Assembly (NCBI RefSeq): GCF_021728295.1 | Contig: NZ_JAKJXE010000022.1 | Span: 1-64,000, forward strand | Direction of reading: 5' to 3' | DNA: 64,000 nucleotides | DNA from: Pseudomonas petrae | GTDB taxonomy: Bacteria > Pseudomonadota > Gammaproteobacteria > Pseudomonadales > Pseudomonadaceae | Part shown: one piece after another, positions 8,840 to 17,969 of the stretch | How the letters are laid out: each line of letters begins with the position of its first letter | How positions within the stretch are numbered: position 1 is the first letter of the stretch | Notes under the pieces: generated by a model | The model's database searches: none | What the model was told of the DNA's origin: nothing | What the model saw: only the letters and a program-made list of their open reading frames with translations | Position numbers and translations under genes: made by a program

Positions 8840-9559
8840 ATGACCATTCAAATCGCAACGTCTGAGCCCTTGAAGCAACAGCGCATCGATGCAAACTTCA
8901 ATGTGGACGCCTCAACCGCGTTTCAGCAATTGGTCGATGAGCAAAGCCAACTGTCCCGAGGCCAGTTGAGCGAGCTGCACAATCAATGGCTCGGGCCTCA
9001 TGGCGTGTTTGCCACCTTCAGCGCGGAGGTCGAGCGACTGGGGCGTCAGGCCCCCGCGCTGGATGACCTCTCCAGCCTGGGCAGCGCGGACCGTATGAAC
9101 GAGGCCGAACGGGCGGTGGCCTTCGCGCTGGCGCAGAGCAACCGCCGGCGCGCGACCAACAACCCCTTCGGCTCACGCTCGCGTCAGGACCTGTGTTGCG
9201 TGGTGTTCAACGAGACCGGCGCATACACCCTGGCGGAGCGATACGCCGCGTACGAAGCCATGCGCCAGAGCGACTCGGATTTCTTCATCAAACTCATCGC
9301 CACCACCCGCGGCGTCACGGAGCGGCGCATCGTCTTTCGCGGCTTGCTCGAGCACTACGACCGGCTGCTGCCGATCGAAAAAAGCATTTACCCCGAGGCC
9401 TACCGCGACGTGCAGCAAACGCATCTGGACCGGGAAGAAGGGCTGTATGGGCCGCTGATATTGGGCGACAGCCTGCACAAGCTGCTGACACGCATGACGC
9501 CCCTTGATCTGCTCAAGCAGGTTCAGGTGCCAACCGACGCCATGGCCTGCAGCGAATAG
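8840..9559 (+). CDS. Hypothetical protein, 239 residues, unknown function
   Basis: The ATG at 8840 is chosen over the one at 8831 because TAAGGA (8826-8831) is then spaced by 8 bases. The protein is soluble, with no signal peptide or membrane span, and looks mostly helical (FQQLVDEQSQLSRGQLSELHNQWLGPHGVFATFSAEVERL...). A conserved-looking centre reads RRRATNNPFGSRSRQDLCCVVFNETGAYTLAERYAAYEAMRQSD. I do not recognise the family. It follows the solo LuxR-type regulator in the same direction across a 190-bp gap rich in A+T that could hold its own promoter. Possible phenotypic role is unknown. Confidence 0.7.
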   Translation: MTIQIATSEPLKQQRIDANFNVDASTAFQQLVDEQSQLSRGQLSELHNQWLGPHGVFATFSAEVERLGRQAPALDDLSSLGSADRMNEAERAVAFALAQSNRRRATNNPFGSRSRQDLCCVVFNETGAYTLAERYAAYEAMRQSDSDFFIKLIATTRGVTERRIVFRGLLEHYDRLLPIEKSIYPEAYRDVQQTHLDREEGLYGPLILGDSLHKLLTRMTPLDLLKQVQVPTDAMACSE

Positions 9560-9591
9560 CGAATCTTCCTGACCTCAATTACGTCGTTGAC

Positions 9592-10671
9592 TCACCCCAG
9601 CGCCGCGCCCTCGCGCGTGCAAACCTTGCTGGATGGCTGCGCCGAAGTGACCCGATTGCGCCCGGCGCTTTTTGCGTCATACAGCGCCATGTCGGCTTCG
9701 TGCAGCCACAGGCCGGCGTCGGTCTGGTGCGTGCCGTACGCCGCGACGCCGATGCTCAGGCTCAGCTTGAGATCGGGGAGGGCCGAGTGGGCGTGGTCAT
9801 GAACCGTGCGGCGCAGGCGTTCGAGTATCTCGATCGCCTGGGTCAGGGTGGTGTCGGGCAGGATGACGCAGAATTCGTCGCCGCCGTAACGGCCGGCCAG
9901 ATCGGTCTGTCGCAGGCTGGCGGACAGCGCGTTGCTCAACTGCTTGAGCACGTTGTCGCCGGTGATGTGGCCGTAGGTGTCGTTGATGGCTTTGAAGTGA
10001 TCGATGTCGATCAATGCCACGCTGTGCTGGCGATTGAGCGTCTGGCATTTATCGAATTCCAGCGCCAGTCGATCCTTCCACGCGCCGTGGTTCATGAGGC
10101 CGGTGAGGCTGTCGGTGGTGCTGAGTTTTTCCAGCGCTTTCTTGCTTCTGGACAGCTGCACGGCGACGCGATAACAGACCAGCCCGATGGCCATCGGGTA
10201 GATCACCAGCATGGGCAGGCAGGCGAATACCTGCAGCTGGGTGACGTGGGGGAACAACACCGGCAGGAACATCTTGTACGCCACCAGCGCTCCCGCTACC
10301 TGCGCCAGCGAACCCAGCACAAACAGACGCAAACCACCGGACGCGATGTTGTTCATCGCCATCATCGACAGCACCGTCACGGTGGGCAGCGGGCTGATTC
10401 CCATCGCTCCCGCCCAGAAGCCGCCGCCCAGAGAGTCGTAGATCAGGTTGCGGCGCTCGGCGGCGTATGGCTGATGTGAACGTTTGGCCAGTTGGTAGGC
10501 TATGTGCGGCCAGCCGTATCCGTGGACGATCATGGCGATCCACATCCAGATCGGCGGATGGGAAGGGTACAGCGCCGCTGCCACCGCGAAGAAGCCAATG
10601 CCCAGGCCAATGCTGCGCGGCAGGTACATGCGTCTGGCGAAGGAGAGACCTTTTTGCACCGAAGTGTTCAT
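9592..10671 (-). CDS. MASE2-GGDEF diguanylate cyclase
   Basis: 359 residues. Residues about 10-175 form a MASE2 membrane-sensor domain with several spans (FARRMYLPRSIGLGIGFF; WPHIAYQLAKRS), the architecture of E. coli AdrA/DgcC. The GGDEF domain (about 185-350) keeps the catalytic GGDEF at 263-267 (RYGGDEFCVILPD) and an inhibitory I-site RxxD at 254-257 exactly five residues upstream, so it should be an active, product-inhibited cyclase making cyclic di-GMP from two GTP. It stands alone, convergent with the unknown 239-residue gene. The signal sensed by MASE2 is unknown. Confidence 0.92.
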   Translation of the reverse strand: MNTSVQKGLSFARRMYLPRSIGLGIGFFAVAAALYPSHPPIWMWIAMIVHGYGWPHIAYQLAKRSHQPYAAERRNLIYDSLGGGFWAGAMGISPLPTVTVLSMMAMNNIASGGLRLFVLGSLAQVAGALVAYKMFLPVLFPHVTQLQVFACLPMLVIYPMAIGLVCYRVAVQLSRSKKALEKLSTTDSLTGLMNHGAWKDRLALEFDKCQTLNRQHSVALIDIDHFKAINDTYGHITGDNVLKQLSNALSASLRQTDLAGRYGGDEFCVILPDTTLTQAIEILERLRRTVHDHAHSALPDLKLSLSIGVAAYGTHQTDAGLWLHEADMALYDAKSAGRNRVTSAQPSSKVCTREGAALG

Positions 10672-10976
10672 AGCGCTTCACCGGGTTATAACGCAGCATC
10701 CCGACTGCAACATTGGTCACGATCAACGCTCCGAGTGTCGCTCGCCGACGGCGATGCTGGGAAGAGCCTTTAGCCACTATTGGATAAATAATTCACGCCA
10801 GCTGTTGCTGAAGAGTGCGGGGATGCAGGTGCCGTTTGGATGAGTGACGGGTGTTGTCTGTCATGCCGTGTTTTTCGGCCATCTGTGTATAGACCGTTCC
10901 GCACAGGTTGGCTGAAATAGGGCTGCAATTCGGCGCGGTCCGAATGTGCATTCCGTCACGGCGGCAGGAGGCTCCG
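10672..10976. other. Intergenic region without recognised feature
   Basis: The 305-bp gap between two divergent genes (diguanylate cyclase and RhtB-type exporter) should contain both promoters. No repeat, RNA or credible short ORF was recognised; overlapping ORFs here lack ribosome sites. Confidence 0.4.
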
Positions 10977-11612
10977 ATGCCCGAACTCTCTAACCTCATC
11001 GCTTTTTCCCTCATCGCCCTCGGCATGGTGCTGACCCCAGGGCCGAACATGATTTACGTTATTTCGCGATCCATCTCACAAGGGCGCAAGGCGGGTCTGA
11101 TCTCCCTCGGCGGCGTAGCGGTCGGCTTTATCTTCTACATGCTGTGCGCGGCGTTTGGCATCACCGGCCTGGTAATGGCGGTCCCCTATGCCTATGACAC
11201 GCTGCGCATGGCGGGTGCCGTGTATTTGCTGTACCTCGCCTGGCAGGCCGTGAAACCGGGCGGTCGCTCGCCGTTTCAGGTCAAGGCACTGCCGCAGGAC
11301 AGCAACCGGCAGCTGTTCCTGATGGGCCTGATGACCAACCTGTTCAATCCCAAAGTGGCGGTGCTCTACCTGTCGCTGTTGCCGCAGTTCATTACCCTCG
11401 GCAGCGGTATCAGCGTGCTCGGTCAGTCGCTCGTATTGGGCAGTGCGCAGATTCTGGTGAGCCTGAGCGTCAACGCCATCGTCGCTATGGCGGCGGGCTC
11501 CATCGCAGTGTTTCTGACGCAGAAGCCCGGTTGGGCGACGGTGCAGCGCTGGCTGATGGGCACGGTGTTGTTCGGGTTTGCGGTGCGAATGGCGGTTGAG
11601 GGCAGGCGGTGA
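10977..11612 (+). CDS. RhtB/LysE-family amino-acid exporter
   Basis: 211 residues from the ATG at 10977, supported by GGCAGGAGG 6-10 bases upstream; the reading frame is open further upstream but without a ribosome site. About six membrane spans and the family signature TPGPNM at 20-25 are present, along with ISQGRKAGLISLGGVAVGF and LMGLMTNLFNPKVAVLYLSLLPQF, both highly typical of RhtB (homoserine/threonine) exporters. It is a different branch from the exporter at the left end of the window. No regulator is adjacent. Substrate is probably an amino acid or similar small molecule. Confidence 0.9.
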   Translation: MPELSNLIAFSLIALGMVLTPGPNMIYVISRSISQGRKAGLISLGGVAVGFIFYMLCAAFGITGLVMAVPYAYDTLRMAGAVYLLYLAWQAVKPGGRSPFQVKALPQDSNRQLFLMGLMTNLFNPKVAVLYLSLLPQFITLGSGISVLGQSLVLGSAQILVSLSVNAIVAMAAGSIAVFLTQKPGWATVQRWLMGTVLFGFAVRMAVEGRR

Positions 11613-11717
11613 GTGCGCGGTCACGCTGTGAGGAAAACACGGCTGGCCCTTGCCAGACGCTCCGCGATTCGCGAGATTACCGCCCCAGCTCGTTAGCATC
11701 ATCACAAGGGACGTCTG

Positions 11718-12887
11718 ATGCCTGTTTCTCTCTCCGTTTTGCGTATCACCTGCCTCACTGCGCTGATGGCGCCATTCACCCTGCACGCCGAGAATGCGGT
11801 CCATGTTCTGACAGGCACCTTGGGTAAATCGCCCATCGTCGTCGAGCTGGATCTCACCAGCGCCGAAGACGTGACGGGCCGGTATTTCTACGAGAAGTAC
11901 CACAAGGACCTGCCGCTTTCCGGCACCTCGAAGGGCAATGATCTGACGCTCACTGAGGGCTTGAGCTACGACGACGAAGCCAAGTTGCCGAAGCTGGTCC
12001 TTCATAAAAATCCGGATGCGAGCTGGACCGGGGACTGGAGCAGCAAGGGCAAGTCCTACAAGGTGCAACTGGCCGAACACGCCATCACCGCACCGGATGC
12101 TTCCGCCGAACCGGGTTGGCAGGATATCTACAAACAGTCGGCGTACGACTACCTGCGGCTCACGCACCTGACGCTCAAGGCGGATAAAAAAGCCACGTTC
12201 ATGGGCCACACGCTGCAGTGGTGGGCCGAGCCGGAGTCGGGCGTCTCGATGTTTGAAATCACGTCGGGTTACTCACCGGAGCAGGCCGCACGTATCAATC
12301 AGCAGTTGCGCTCGCGCTTGTGGCAGGAGGTTGTCAGCTACAACCAGTGCATGCTCAACGCCAGTCGCAACGGCGGTGATTTTGCCCAGACGGTCACGCC
12401 GCACTTGCTGACGCCCGGCATCGTCAGCCTGAGCGTCTTCACCGATTACGATTGCGGCGGCGCGCACCCGGACTTCGGCGACTCGCCGCTTAATCTGGAT
12501 GCCAGCACCGGGAAGGCCTTAACGCTGGAAGATGTGGTGTGGGTCGGCAAGGGGGCGCCGTTTCACTACGAACGTGATGAAGAAGGTGGCACGAGTTTCG
12601 ACACGTATTCGGACTATCGCGGCAAAGCCTTTGCCCCCTGGCTCGTCGATCAACTGAAGGCCGCGCACCCTGCAGACATGCAAGCGCCTGCTACCGAAGA
12701 CGACTGCGACTATACCGACCCATCGGTCTGGGAATTTCCGTCGTGGTACTTCACCGAAAAAGGCATCGCTTTCGGCCCGTCCTTCGCCCGGGTGATGCGC
12801 GCGTGTGAAAGTCCCGAATGGTCGGTCTTGCCGTACAGCGTCATCAAAGCGCATCCGGGCGGGACCAAACTGACGTTGCCGGAGTAA
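11718..12887 (+). CDS. Secreted protein with DUF3298/RsiV-like C-terminal domain
   Basis: 389 residues with a signal peptide (about 1-24, ending LHA-EN). The N-terminal half (GTLGKSPIVVELDLTSAEDVTGRYFYEKYHKDLPLSG) resembles a beta-rich lipocalin-like region; the C-terminal half has the DUF3298-like run VFTDYDCGGAHPDFGDSPLNLDASTGKALTLEDV, seen in RsiV and related extracytoplasmic proteins. It should be periplasmic. No enzymatic motif is visible. It is transcribed alone, 105 bp after the exporter. The family hint is moderate and the function unknown. Confidence 0.75.
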   Translation: MPVSLSVLRITCLTALMAPFTLHAENAVHVLTGTLGKSPIVVELDLTSAEDVTGRYFYEKYHKDLPLSGTSKGNDLTLTEGLSYDDEAKLPKLVLHKNPDASWTGDWSSKGKSYKVQLAEHAITAPDASAEPGWQDIYKQSAYDYLRLTHLTLKADKKATFMGHTLQWWAEPESGVSMFEITSGYSPEQAARINQQLRSRLWQEVVSYNQCMLNASRNGGDFAQTVTPHLLTPGIVSLSVFTDYDCGGAHPDFGDSPLNLDASTGKALTLEDVVWVGKGAPFHYERDEEGGTSFDTYSDYRGKAFAPWLVDQLKAAHPADMQAPATEDDCDYTDPSVWEFPSWYFTEKGIAFGPSFARVMRACESPEWSVLPYSVIKAHPGGTKLTLPE

Positions 12888-12981
12888 ATCACCTCTTGTG
12901 GCTGTCCACCGGCGTCTGACGAAGGTAGATCGGATATCGCTGCTTTTCCGGCTGCAATCGCTGCCGAAAGAGCAGCAACCC

Positions 12982-13566
12982 TCACTTCCCGCCGGTCACA
13001 CCCTTCACCACCTCGGCATGGGCCTTGGCATCTTTCGCCAGGGAGATCACGTTCACCATCGCCGTGCGTTTACCGTAGGCCGCTGTAATCGTCGTGCTCA
13101 ACACCCGGCCGCCGTCTACGCTGCCTGAGATATCCAGCTGACGCATGCCAAGGCCTTTTCGTACGATCTTCTTCTCGCCCAGCTTCTTGAAATCCTTGTA
13201 GCTCGACTGCTGCTGTTGCAGCGTGTCGGCGATGATGCCGTCGAGGGTTTGCTTGTCGTTGGCGCCGACCTTCTGGTCATTGGGCAACGGCGCTTCGGTG
13301 ATGATCACCACGCGCTTGGCCGGCTTGTTCATGTACAGCGAGCCGGTCACGCCTGCGGCCCTGGCTTTGGCGTCGATCTCTTCCATCGGGCCTTTGACGT
13401 AGTCCTTCGGCAGGGTGAAGGCGAATTTGCCGCCGAGCATCGCGACTTTTTGCCCAGAAGGTTTCGGCGCGGGTTTGGCTTTGGTCGCGGCCTGCGCGCC
13501 GACCATGCCCAGGCATGCAGCCAAGGCGGTGCAGACCAGCAGGGTTCTTAAACTGAACAAGCGCAT
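12982..13566 (-). CDS. Periplasmic protein of unknown function
   Basis: 194 residues from the ATG at 13566; AGGAG lies 8 bases upstream of it, making it better than an in-frame GTG three codons earlier. Residues 1-24 are a signal peptide (LLVCTALAACLGMVGAQA-A), followed by a Lys/Pro-rich linker and one compact domain (KFAFTLPKDYVKGPMEEIDAKARAAG...). The domain resembles in feel the DcrB/PsbP-like fold, but the match is weak. It is convergent with the DUF3298-like gene. No cofactor or catalytic motif is seen. Confidence 0.7.
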   Translation of the reverse strand: MRLFSLRTLLVCTALAACLGMVGAQAATKAKPAPKPSGQKVAMLGGKFAFTLPKDYVKGPMEEIDAKARAAGVTGSLYMNKPAKRVVIITEAPLPNDQKVGANDKQTLDGIIADTLQQQQSSYKDFKKLGEKKIVRKGLGMRQLDISGSVDGGRVLSTTITAAYGKRTAMVNVISLAKDAKAHAEVVKGVTGGK

Positions 13567-13701
13567 TCCGACCACTCCTGGGGATGATTCCTACATAGGT
13601 CCGGCATTTTGCCAGAGGGTGATGGCAGGTTGATAGTCGTGGGGGCGATGGTGTCAGTGGGACTCGCTAATGCCGGTCCCAGGGGCGAACGCGGTATTTA
13701 C

Positions 13702-13862
13702 GTAGGACCGGCTTCAGCCGGGAACAGGCCAGTGTGTACGCCATAAGATTTGCAGCGTGACATCTGACGCCTTCCCGGCTAAAGCCGGTCCCACAGGGTA
13801 TGCGGCATAAGCCAATTCCCTGGGTGTACGCGGTGTTTAGTGGGACCGGCTTCAGCCGGGAA
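13702..13862. repeat. REP-like cluster, GTAGGACCGGCTTCAGCCGG family
   Basis: Three copies of the same element as the 3.6-4.25 kb array: direct at 13702 (GTAGGACCGGCTTCAGCCGG), inverted at about 13770-13797 (TTCCCGGCTAAAGCCGGTCC), and direct again at about 13841-13862. They fill the gap between the periplasmic-protein gene and the malic-enzyme promoter. Confidence 0.85.
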
Positions 13863-13923
13863 AGCGCCCGTCCTGGCGCCTCAGATTTTCATCCACACGT
13901 TGGCTTTCCAGGCCAAAGGTGTA

Positions 13924-13941
13924 CATTGAATTCAAAATACA
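13924..13941. promoter_or_regulatory. Candidate GntR operator at the malic-enzyme promoter
   Basis: CATTGAATTCAAAATACA contains a perfect 10-bp palindrome TTGAATTCAA plus a right half CAAAATAC. The 15 nt TTGAATTCAAAATAC is the exact reverse complement of the sequence upstream of the class V aminotransferase at 19210-19224. It ends about 20 bp before the malic-enzyme ATG, where a bound repressor would block initiation. The GntR/FCD protein encoded at 19.3 kb is the obvious candidate to bind both. Confidence 0.6.
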
Positions 13942-13960
13942 ATAAGCACAGGAGACAGAC

Positions 13961-15637
13961 ATGACCCATGCCACTGATCGCGCCTTGCAAGTCCCTTTCG
14001 CCGGTCCCACATTGTTGGGCACCCCACTTCTCAACAAAGGCACGGCGTTCAGCCTCGACGAGCGTGAAGCCCTGGCCCTGCAGGGCCTGCTCCCCGAACG
14101 CGTCGAAACCATCGAACAGCAGGCGAGCCGCGCCTATCACCAATACCAGGCCTGCACGACCGATCTGGACAAACATATCCTCCTGCGCTCGATCCAGGAC
14201 TCGAACGAAACGCTGTTCTACCGCGTCGTCGACGACCATCTCGACGAGATGCTGCCGATCATCTACACCCCCACCGTCGGCAAAGTCTGCCAGGAATTTT
14301 CCCGCATCTACCGCAGCCATCGCGGCTTATTCATCAGCATCGCCGACAAAGACCGCATCGACGAAATCCTCAACAACGTCACCAAAGACAACGTCAAAGT
14401 CATCGTCGTCAGTGACTGCGAGCGCATTCTCGGCCTCGGCGATCAGGGCGTCGGCGGCATGGGCATTCCCATCGGCAAATTGTCGTTGTACACCGCGTGC
14501 GGTGGCATCAGCCCGGCTTACACACTCCCGGTGGTGCTCGACGTGGGCACCAACAATCCGGCGCTGCTGGCGGATCCGCTGTACTTCGGCCGCGGGCAGG
14601 AGCGTGTTCGCGGCGCTGAATATGATGCGTTCGTGCAGGCATTCGTGGAGGGCGTCCAGCGTCGTTGGCCGGAAGCCATTCTGCAGTTCGAAGACTTCGC
14701 GCTGACCAATGCCATGCCGCTGCTGGCGCGCTTTCGCGATCAGCTTTGCTGCTTCAACGACGACATTCAGGGCACTGCCGCAGTCACCGTCGGCACGCTG
14801 CTGGCCGCCTGCAAGATGAAGGGCCAGCGCTTGTCCGATCAGACAGTCGCGTTTGTAGGCGCCGGGTCAGCGGGTTGTGGGATCGCCGAGCAGATCATCG
14901 CCGCCATGCAGCTCGAAGGATTGAGCGAAGACCAGGCCCGCAGTCAGGTGTTTCTGCTGAACAGCAAAGGCCTGCTCACCGATCGCCAGCCGGACCTCTA
15001 CGACTTCCAACAGCGCCTGGCCCATTCCAGCGAATCGTTGAAAGACTGGGACTTCAGCGCCGACTGGCCCTCGTTGCATGAGGTGGTCAGCAACGCCAAA
15101 CCCACCGTGCTGATTGGCGTGTCGGGCAAGGCCGGACTGTTCACCCAGCAGATCGTCGAGACCATGCACAGCCACTGCCCGCAGCCGATCATCATGCCGC
15201 TCTCTAACCCGACCTCGCAGATCGAAGCGCACCCCAAGGACATTCTGCAATGGACCGACGGGCAAGCGCTGGTGGCCACGGGCAGTCCGTTCCTGCCCAT
15301 TGAGGTGCTTGGCAAAACCTTTCCTATCGCGCAGTGCAATAACTCCTACATCTTCCCCGGCATTGGCCTTGGCGCTATTGCCAGCAAAGCCACCCGCGTC
15401 ACCGACGGCATGCTGATGGCGTCGGCACAGGCGCTGGCTGAGTGCGCGGCGGCAGGGCAGATGCTGCCGCCGTTGCGGGATGTTCAGGCGGTCAGCAAGC
15501 GCATCGCGTTCGCTGTCGGCATGGCGGCCCAGCGCGACAGTGTGGCGCCGCCGCAATCGGAAGAAGCCTTGTCAGCGGCCATCGAGAAAGACTTCTGGCA
15601 GCCGGTTTACCGGTCGTATGTCCGTCGTCCTGACTAA
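13961..15637 (+). CDS. maeA: NAD-dependent malic enzyme
   Basis: 558 residues, the size of E. coli MaeA/SfcA (565). It converts L-malate and NAD to pyruvate, CO2 and NADH. Visible signatures are NKGTAFSLDEREALALQGLLPE, the malate/metal site in IYTPTVGKVCQ and GDQGVGGMGIPIGKL, FNDDIQGTAAVTVGTLL (metal-binding aspartates), the Rossmann loop VGAGSAGCGIAEQI and PLSNPT near the C-terminal NAD domain. GGAGA precedes the ATG. The shared GAATTC-centred operator suggests joint control with the aminotransferase-MFS-hydratase operon, so this copy may feed a specific catabolic route rather than only central metabolism. Confidence 0.92.
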   Translation: MTHATDRALQVPFAGPTLLGTPLLNKGTAFSLDEREALALQGLLPERVETIEQQASRAYHQYQACTTDLDKHILLRSIQDSNETLFYRVVDDHLDEMLPIIYTPTVGKVCQEFSRIYRSHRGLFISIADKDRIDEILNNVTKDNVKVIVVSDCERILGLGDQGVGGMGIPIGKLSLYTACGGISPAYTLPVVLDVGTNNPALLADPLYFGRGQERVRGAEYDAFVQAFVEGVQRRWPEAILQFEDFALTNAMPLLARFRDQLCCFNDDIQGTAAVTVGTLLAACKMKGQRLSDQTVAFVGAGSAGCGIAEQIIAAMQLEGLSEDQARSQVFLLNSKGLLTDRQPDLYDFQQRLAHSSESLKDWDFSADWPSLHEVVSNAKPTVLIGVSGKAGLFTQQIVETMHSHCPQPIIMPLSNPTSQIEAHPKDILQWTDGQALVATGSPFLPIEVLGKTFPIAQCNNSYIFPGIGLGAIASKATRVTDGMLMASAQALAECAAAGQMLPPLRDVQAVSKRIAFAVGMAAQRDSVAPPQSEEALSAAIEKDFWQPVYRSYVRRPD

Positions 15638-15656
15638 AAGCTTCACAGCAAAAAAG

Positions 15657-15683
15657 AACCCGCCAAATCGGCGGGTTTTTTCT
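15657..15683. terminator. Intrinsic terminator after malic enzyme
   Basis: CCCGCC (15659-15664) pairs with GGCGGG (15670-15675) across AAATC, preceded by AA and followed by six T. The stem is flanked by A-runs on the left, so it can also serve the convergent hydratase gene that ends at 15702. Confidence 0.9.
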
Positions 15684-15701
15684 ATGACACCGGTTGCAGG
15701 A

Positions 15702-16466
15702 TCAAGCCAGCGTGAGAGATACAGGCGGCAGCCCATTGATCTGCCCCAGCACCTCAGCCATGCCCTGGGCGAAGTGCATGCCGGTGTAAGACCCCGTGGT
15801 GATCACGAAGTCTTCGGGCAACGGCAGTCCATTAAGGGTGTGATGGTTGACCAGCCACGGCAACAGCCGACGCGGATCGCCTGCCGGATTGGCGACTTTC
15901 GACGGCACAATGCTCTCGCCATTCACCGTGAACGAAAGCGTCGGTTCAACGAAGGGAAAGGACGCATCGTAGGGTACAAAATCACCCACCACCAAGGCAC
16001 CGTGGTTCAGCAAGTCGGCCAATTGCGTCAGCGGCTCGATCTTCGGCCAGGCCGCAAACCGGCTGGAGACGACCTCGATGGTCGCCGCCATTTCGCCGAT
16101 GTTCGCCATCACTTCCTCGTCGCTGTACGCCTCATCCCGCGGGCTGAAGTTGCGGTTGAAACGGAAGGCGATTTCCAGCTCCAGACCCACTGGCGGATAG
16201 ACGCTGCGGTCCAGTGTGCCAGTCGACGGGAACAGGCAGTCGCGGGGCAGCGGCGAGCCCTGAATCGGCCCGTCCGTGGACTTCGAACCGATCTTCCAGC
16301 CGCCCGCCTCAACGCCACGCAAGCGCAGGATTTTCTGTTGGGTGAGGTACGCCGCGTCGCGGTCTGTCGGGTTCAGGTCGAATTCCAGCTCGCCTAACAG
16401 GCTGCGCTTGTTCTGCGCATCGACAATCAGTTGCGCCAGGCGCGAGGGTTGGGTGGCAGTGTCCAA
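15702..16466 (-). CDS. 2-keto-4-pentenoate hydratase-like (FAH superfamily) protein
   Basis: 254 residues of the 2-oxopent-4-enoate hydratase/decarboxylase branch of the fumarylacetoacetate hydrolase superfamily. Typical features are WKIGSKS near residue 60, the metal-binding PPVGLELEIAFRF segment (E-x-E), HGALVVGDF, and TGSYTGMHFAQG in place of the family TGtctG. In degradation pathways such enzymes hydrate 2-keto-4-enoates. It is the last gene of a probable three-gene minus-strand operon (aminotransferase, MFS, this gene) with gaps of about 113 and 91 bp. No ring-cleavage enzymes are nearby, so the physiological substrate is open. Confidence 0.82.
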   Translation of the reverse strand: MDTATQPSRLAQLIVDAQNKRSLLGELEFDLNPTDRDAAYLTQQKILRLRGVEAGGWKIGSKSTDGPIQGSPLPRDCLFPSTGTLDRSVYPPVGLELEIAFRFNRNFSPRDEAYSDEEVMANIGEMAATIEVVSSRFAAWPKIEPLTQLADLLNHGALVVGDFVPYDASFPFVEPTLSFTVNGESIVPSKVANPAGDPRRLLPWLVNHHTLNGLPLPEDFVITTGSYTGMHFAQGMAEVLGQINGLPPVSLTLA

Positions 16467-16557
16467 AAGGGTGCTCCGTTGAAGTGGCTCGATTGCAGGT
16501 GCCGGGCTGAAGCTTTATGGATCAGAACGCCGCCCGAAGGCGGCTCCCGTTGTGGCT

Positions 16558-17856
16558 TTATTTACTGACCACCGGCGCCGGTTCCGCACTCGGTGTCAGC
16601 GGCGCAGCCGGCTGCCCATAGTCAAACTTGTTCTGCGGCTTCATGCGGAACGACAGCACGACGCCAATCGCCAGTAGAACAATGCTGACCAGAAACGGCA
16701 GCTGCCAGTTGCCAAACTTGTCGATCAACAGACCGGCGGCCACCGGGCTGACGATGGCGGCCATGGCCGATCCGGTGTTCATCATGCCGCTCGCGGTGCC
16801 GCAATGGTCGGGCGCGATGTCCATCGGAATTGCCCACATCGGGCCGATGGTCATCTCGGAGAAGAAAAACCCGATCGCCAGGCAGGCCAGGGAAATGTGC
16901 ATGTCCTTGGTGAACATCAACGGCACCAGCGACAGCAGCGTCAGCCCCAGACACACGGCAACCATCAGGCTGCGCGCCTTGTTCAGATCCTTGGTGCGCG
17001 CATAAATGCGGTCGCTGACAATGCCGCCCAGGGTGTCGCCGACCACGCCGCCGAAGAACACGGTAGACGCGAAAATCGCCGTGCCCTTCAAATCCAGGCC
17101 CATGTTCATGAAGTACATCGGCACCCAACTGAGCAGCAGCCACAGCGTCCAGCCGTAGCAGAAGTAAACGATCGTGACAGGGGCCATGCGCTTGAACAGG
17201 CGTCCCCATGGCAGCACGACGGTAGACTTAACTTTCGGCGGCGGCAGGGTGTCCAGTTCCTGTTTCGAGATGCGCGGGTGGTCTTTCGGGTGCTCGGTGA
17301 ACACCGCCATCCACAAGATGACCCAGACGAAGCTGGTGGCCGCGCAGACATAAAACGATTCGCGCCAGCCGTACGTGGCCATCACCGCAATCATCGCTGC
17401 CGGCGCCAACGCATTACCGAGACGGGCGAAGGCGTGAGTGATGCCTTGGGCGAAACCGCGTTTTTCCTTGGGGATCCAGCGTGACATTGCGGCCGTTGCA
17501 GCCGGGAAGGTGGCGCCCTCACCTAGGCCGAGGAGGATCCGCGCGACGATCAGCGAGACGAAGCCGCCGGCCAGACCGGTCAGCACCGTGGCGCTGGCCC
17601 AGATCAATCCGCACACCACCAGTGTTCGCTTGGCGCCGAATCGGTCGCTGACCCAGCCGCCGATGATTTGGAAGATCAGGTAGGGATAAGCGAAGGCGGA
17701 GAAGACGATGCCGATCTCGGTTTTGCTCAGGTTGAACTCTTTACCGAAACCGACCGCGGCGGTGCTGACATTGACACGGTCCAGGTACGTAATGAAATAC
17801 ATGGCGCACAGCATGAACAGCACCACCGTGGTGGGGCGCAGACGTAAAAACTTCAT
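16558..17856 (-). CDS. MFS transporter, ACS (anion:cation symporter) type
   Basis: 432 residues with 12 spans. It has the ACS start (MYFITYLDRVNVSTAAVGFGKEFNLSKTEIGIVFSAFAYPYLIFQIIGGWVSDRFGAKRTL), close in style to glucarate, galactonate and phthalate transporters. ACS members import organic anions with protons. It lies between the aminotransferase and the hydratase on the same strand and most likely imports the substrate of that pathway. AGATAGCACATGAAG at the start offers only a weak ribosome site (GGAGATAG 7 bases upstream). The cargo, probably a carboxylate, cannot be named. Confidence 0.88.
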   Translation of the reverse strand: MKFLRLRPTTVVLFMLCAMYFITYLDRVNVSTAAVGFGKEFNLSKTEIGIVFSAFAYPYLIFQIIGGWVSDRFGAKRTLVVCGLIWASATVLTGLAGGFVSLIVARILLGLGEGATFPAATAAMSRWIPKEKRGFAQGITHAFARLGNALAPAAMIAVMATYGWRESFYVCAATSFVWVILWMAVFTEHPKDHPRISKQELDTLPPPKVKSTVVLPWGRLFKRMAPVTIVYFCYGWTLWLLLSWVPMYFMNMGLDLKGTAIFASTVFFGGVVGDTLGGIVSDRIYARTKDLNKARSLMVAVCLGLTLLSLVPLMFTKDMHISLACLAIGFFFSEMTIGPMWAIPMDIAPDHCGTASGMMNTGSAMAAIVSPVAAGLLIDKFGNWQLPFLVSIVLLAIGVVLSFRMKPQNKFDYGQPAAPLTPSAEPAPVVSK

Positions 17857-17969
17857 GTGCTATCTCCAGTTTCTTATTGTGTTCGCTGACAACGCGATGA
17901 TTCGGGATAGTGAGATGTGTCAAACAAAGCTGCGGGTGTGCCGCAGCTGGGCGGGGCGGGGCCTACGCG

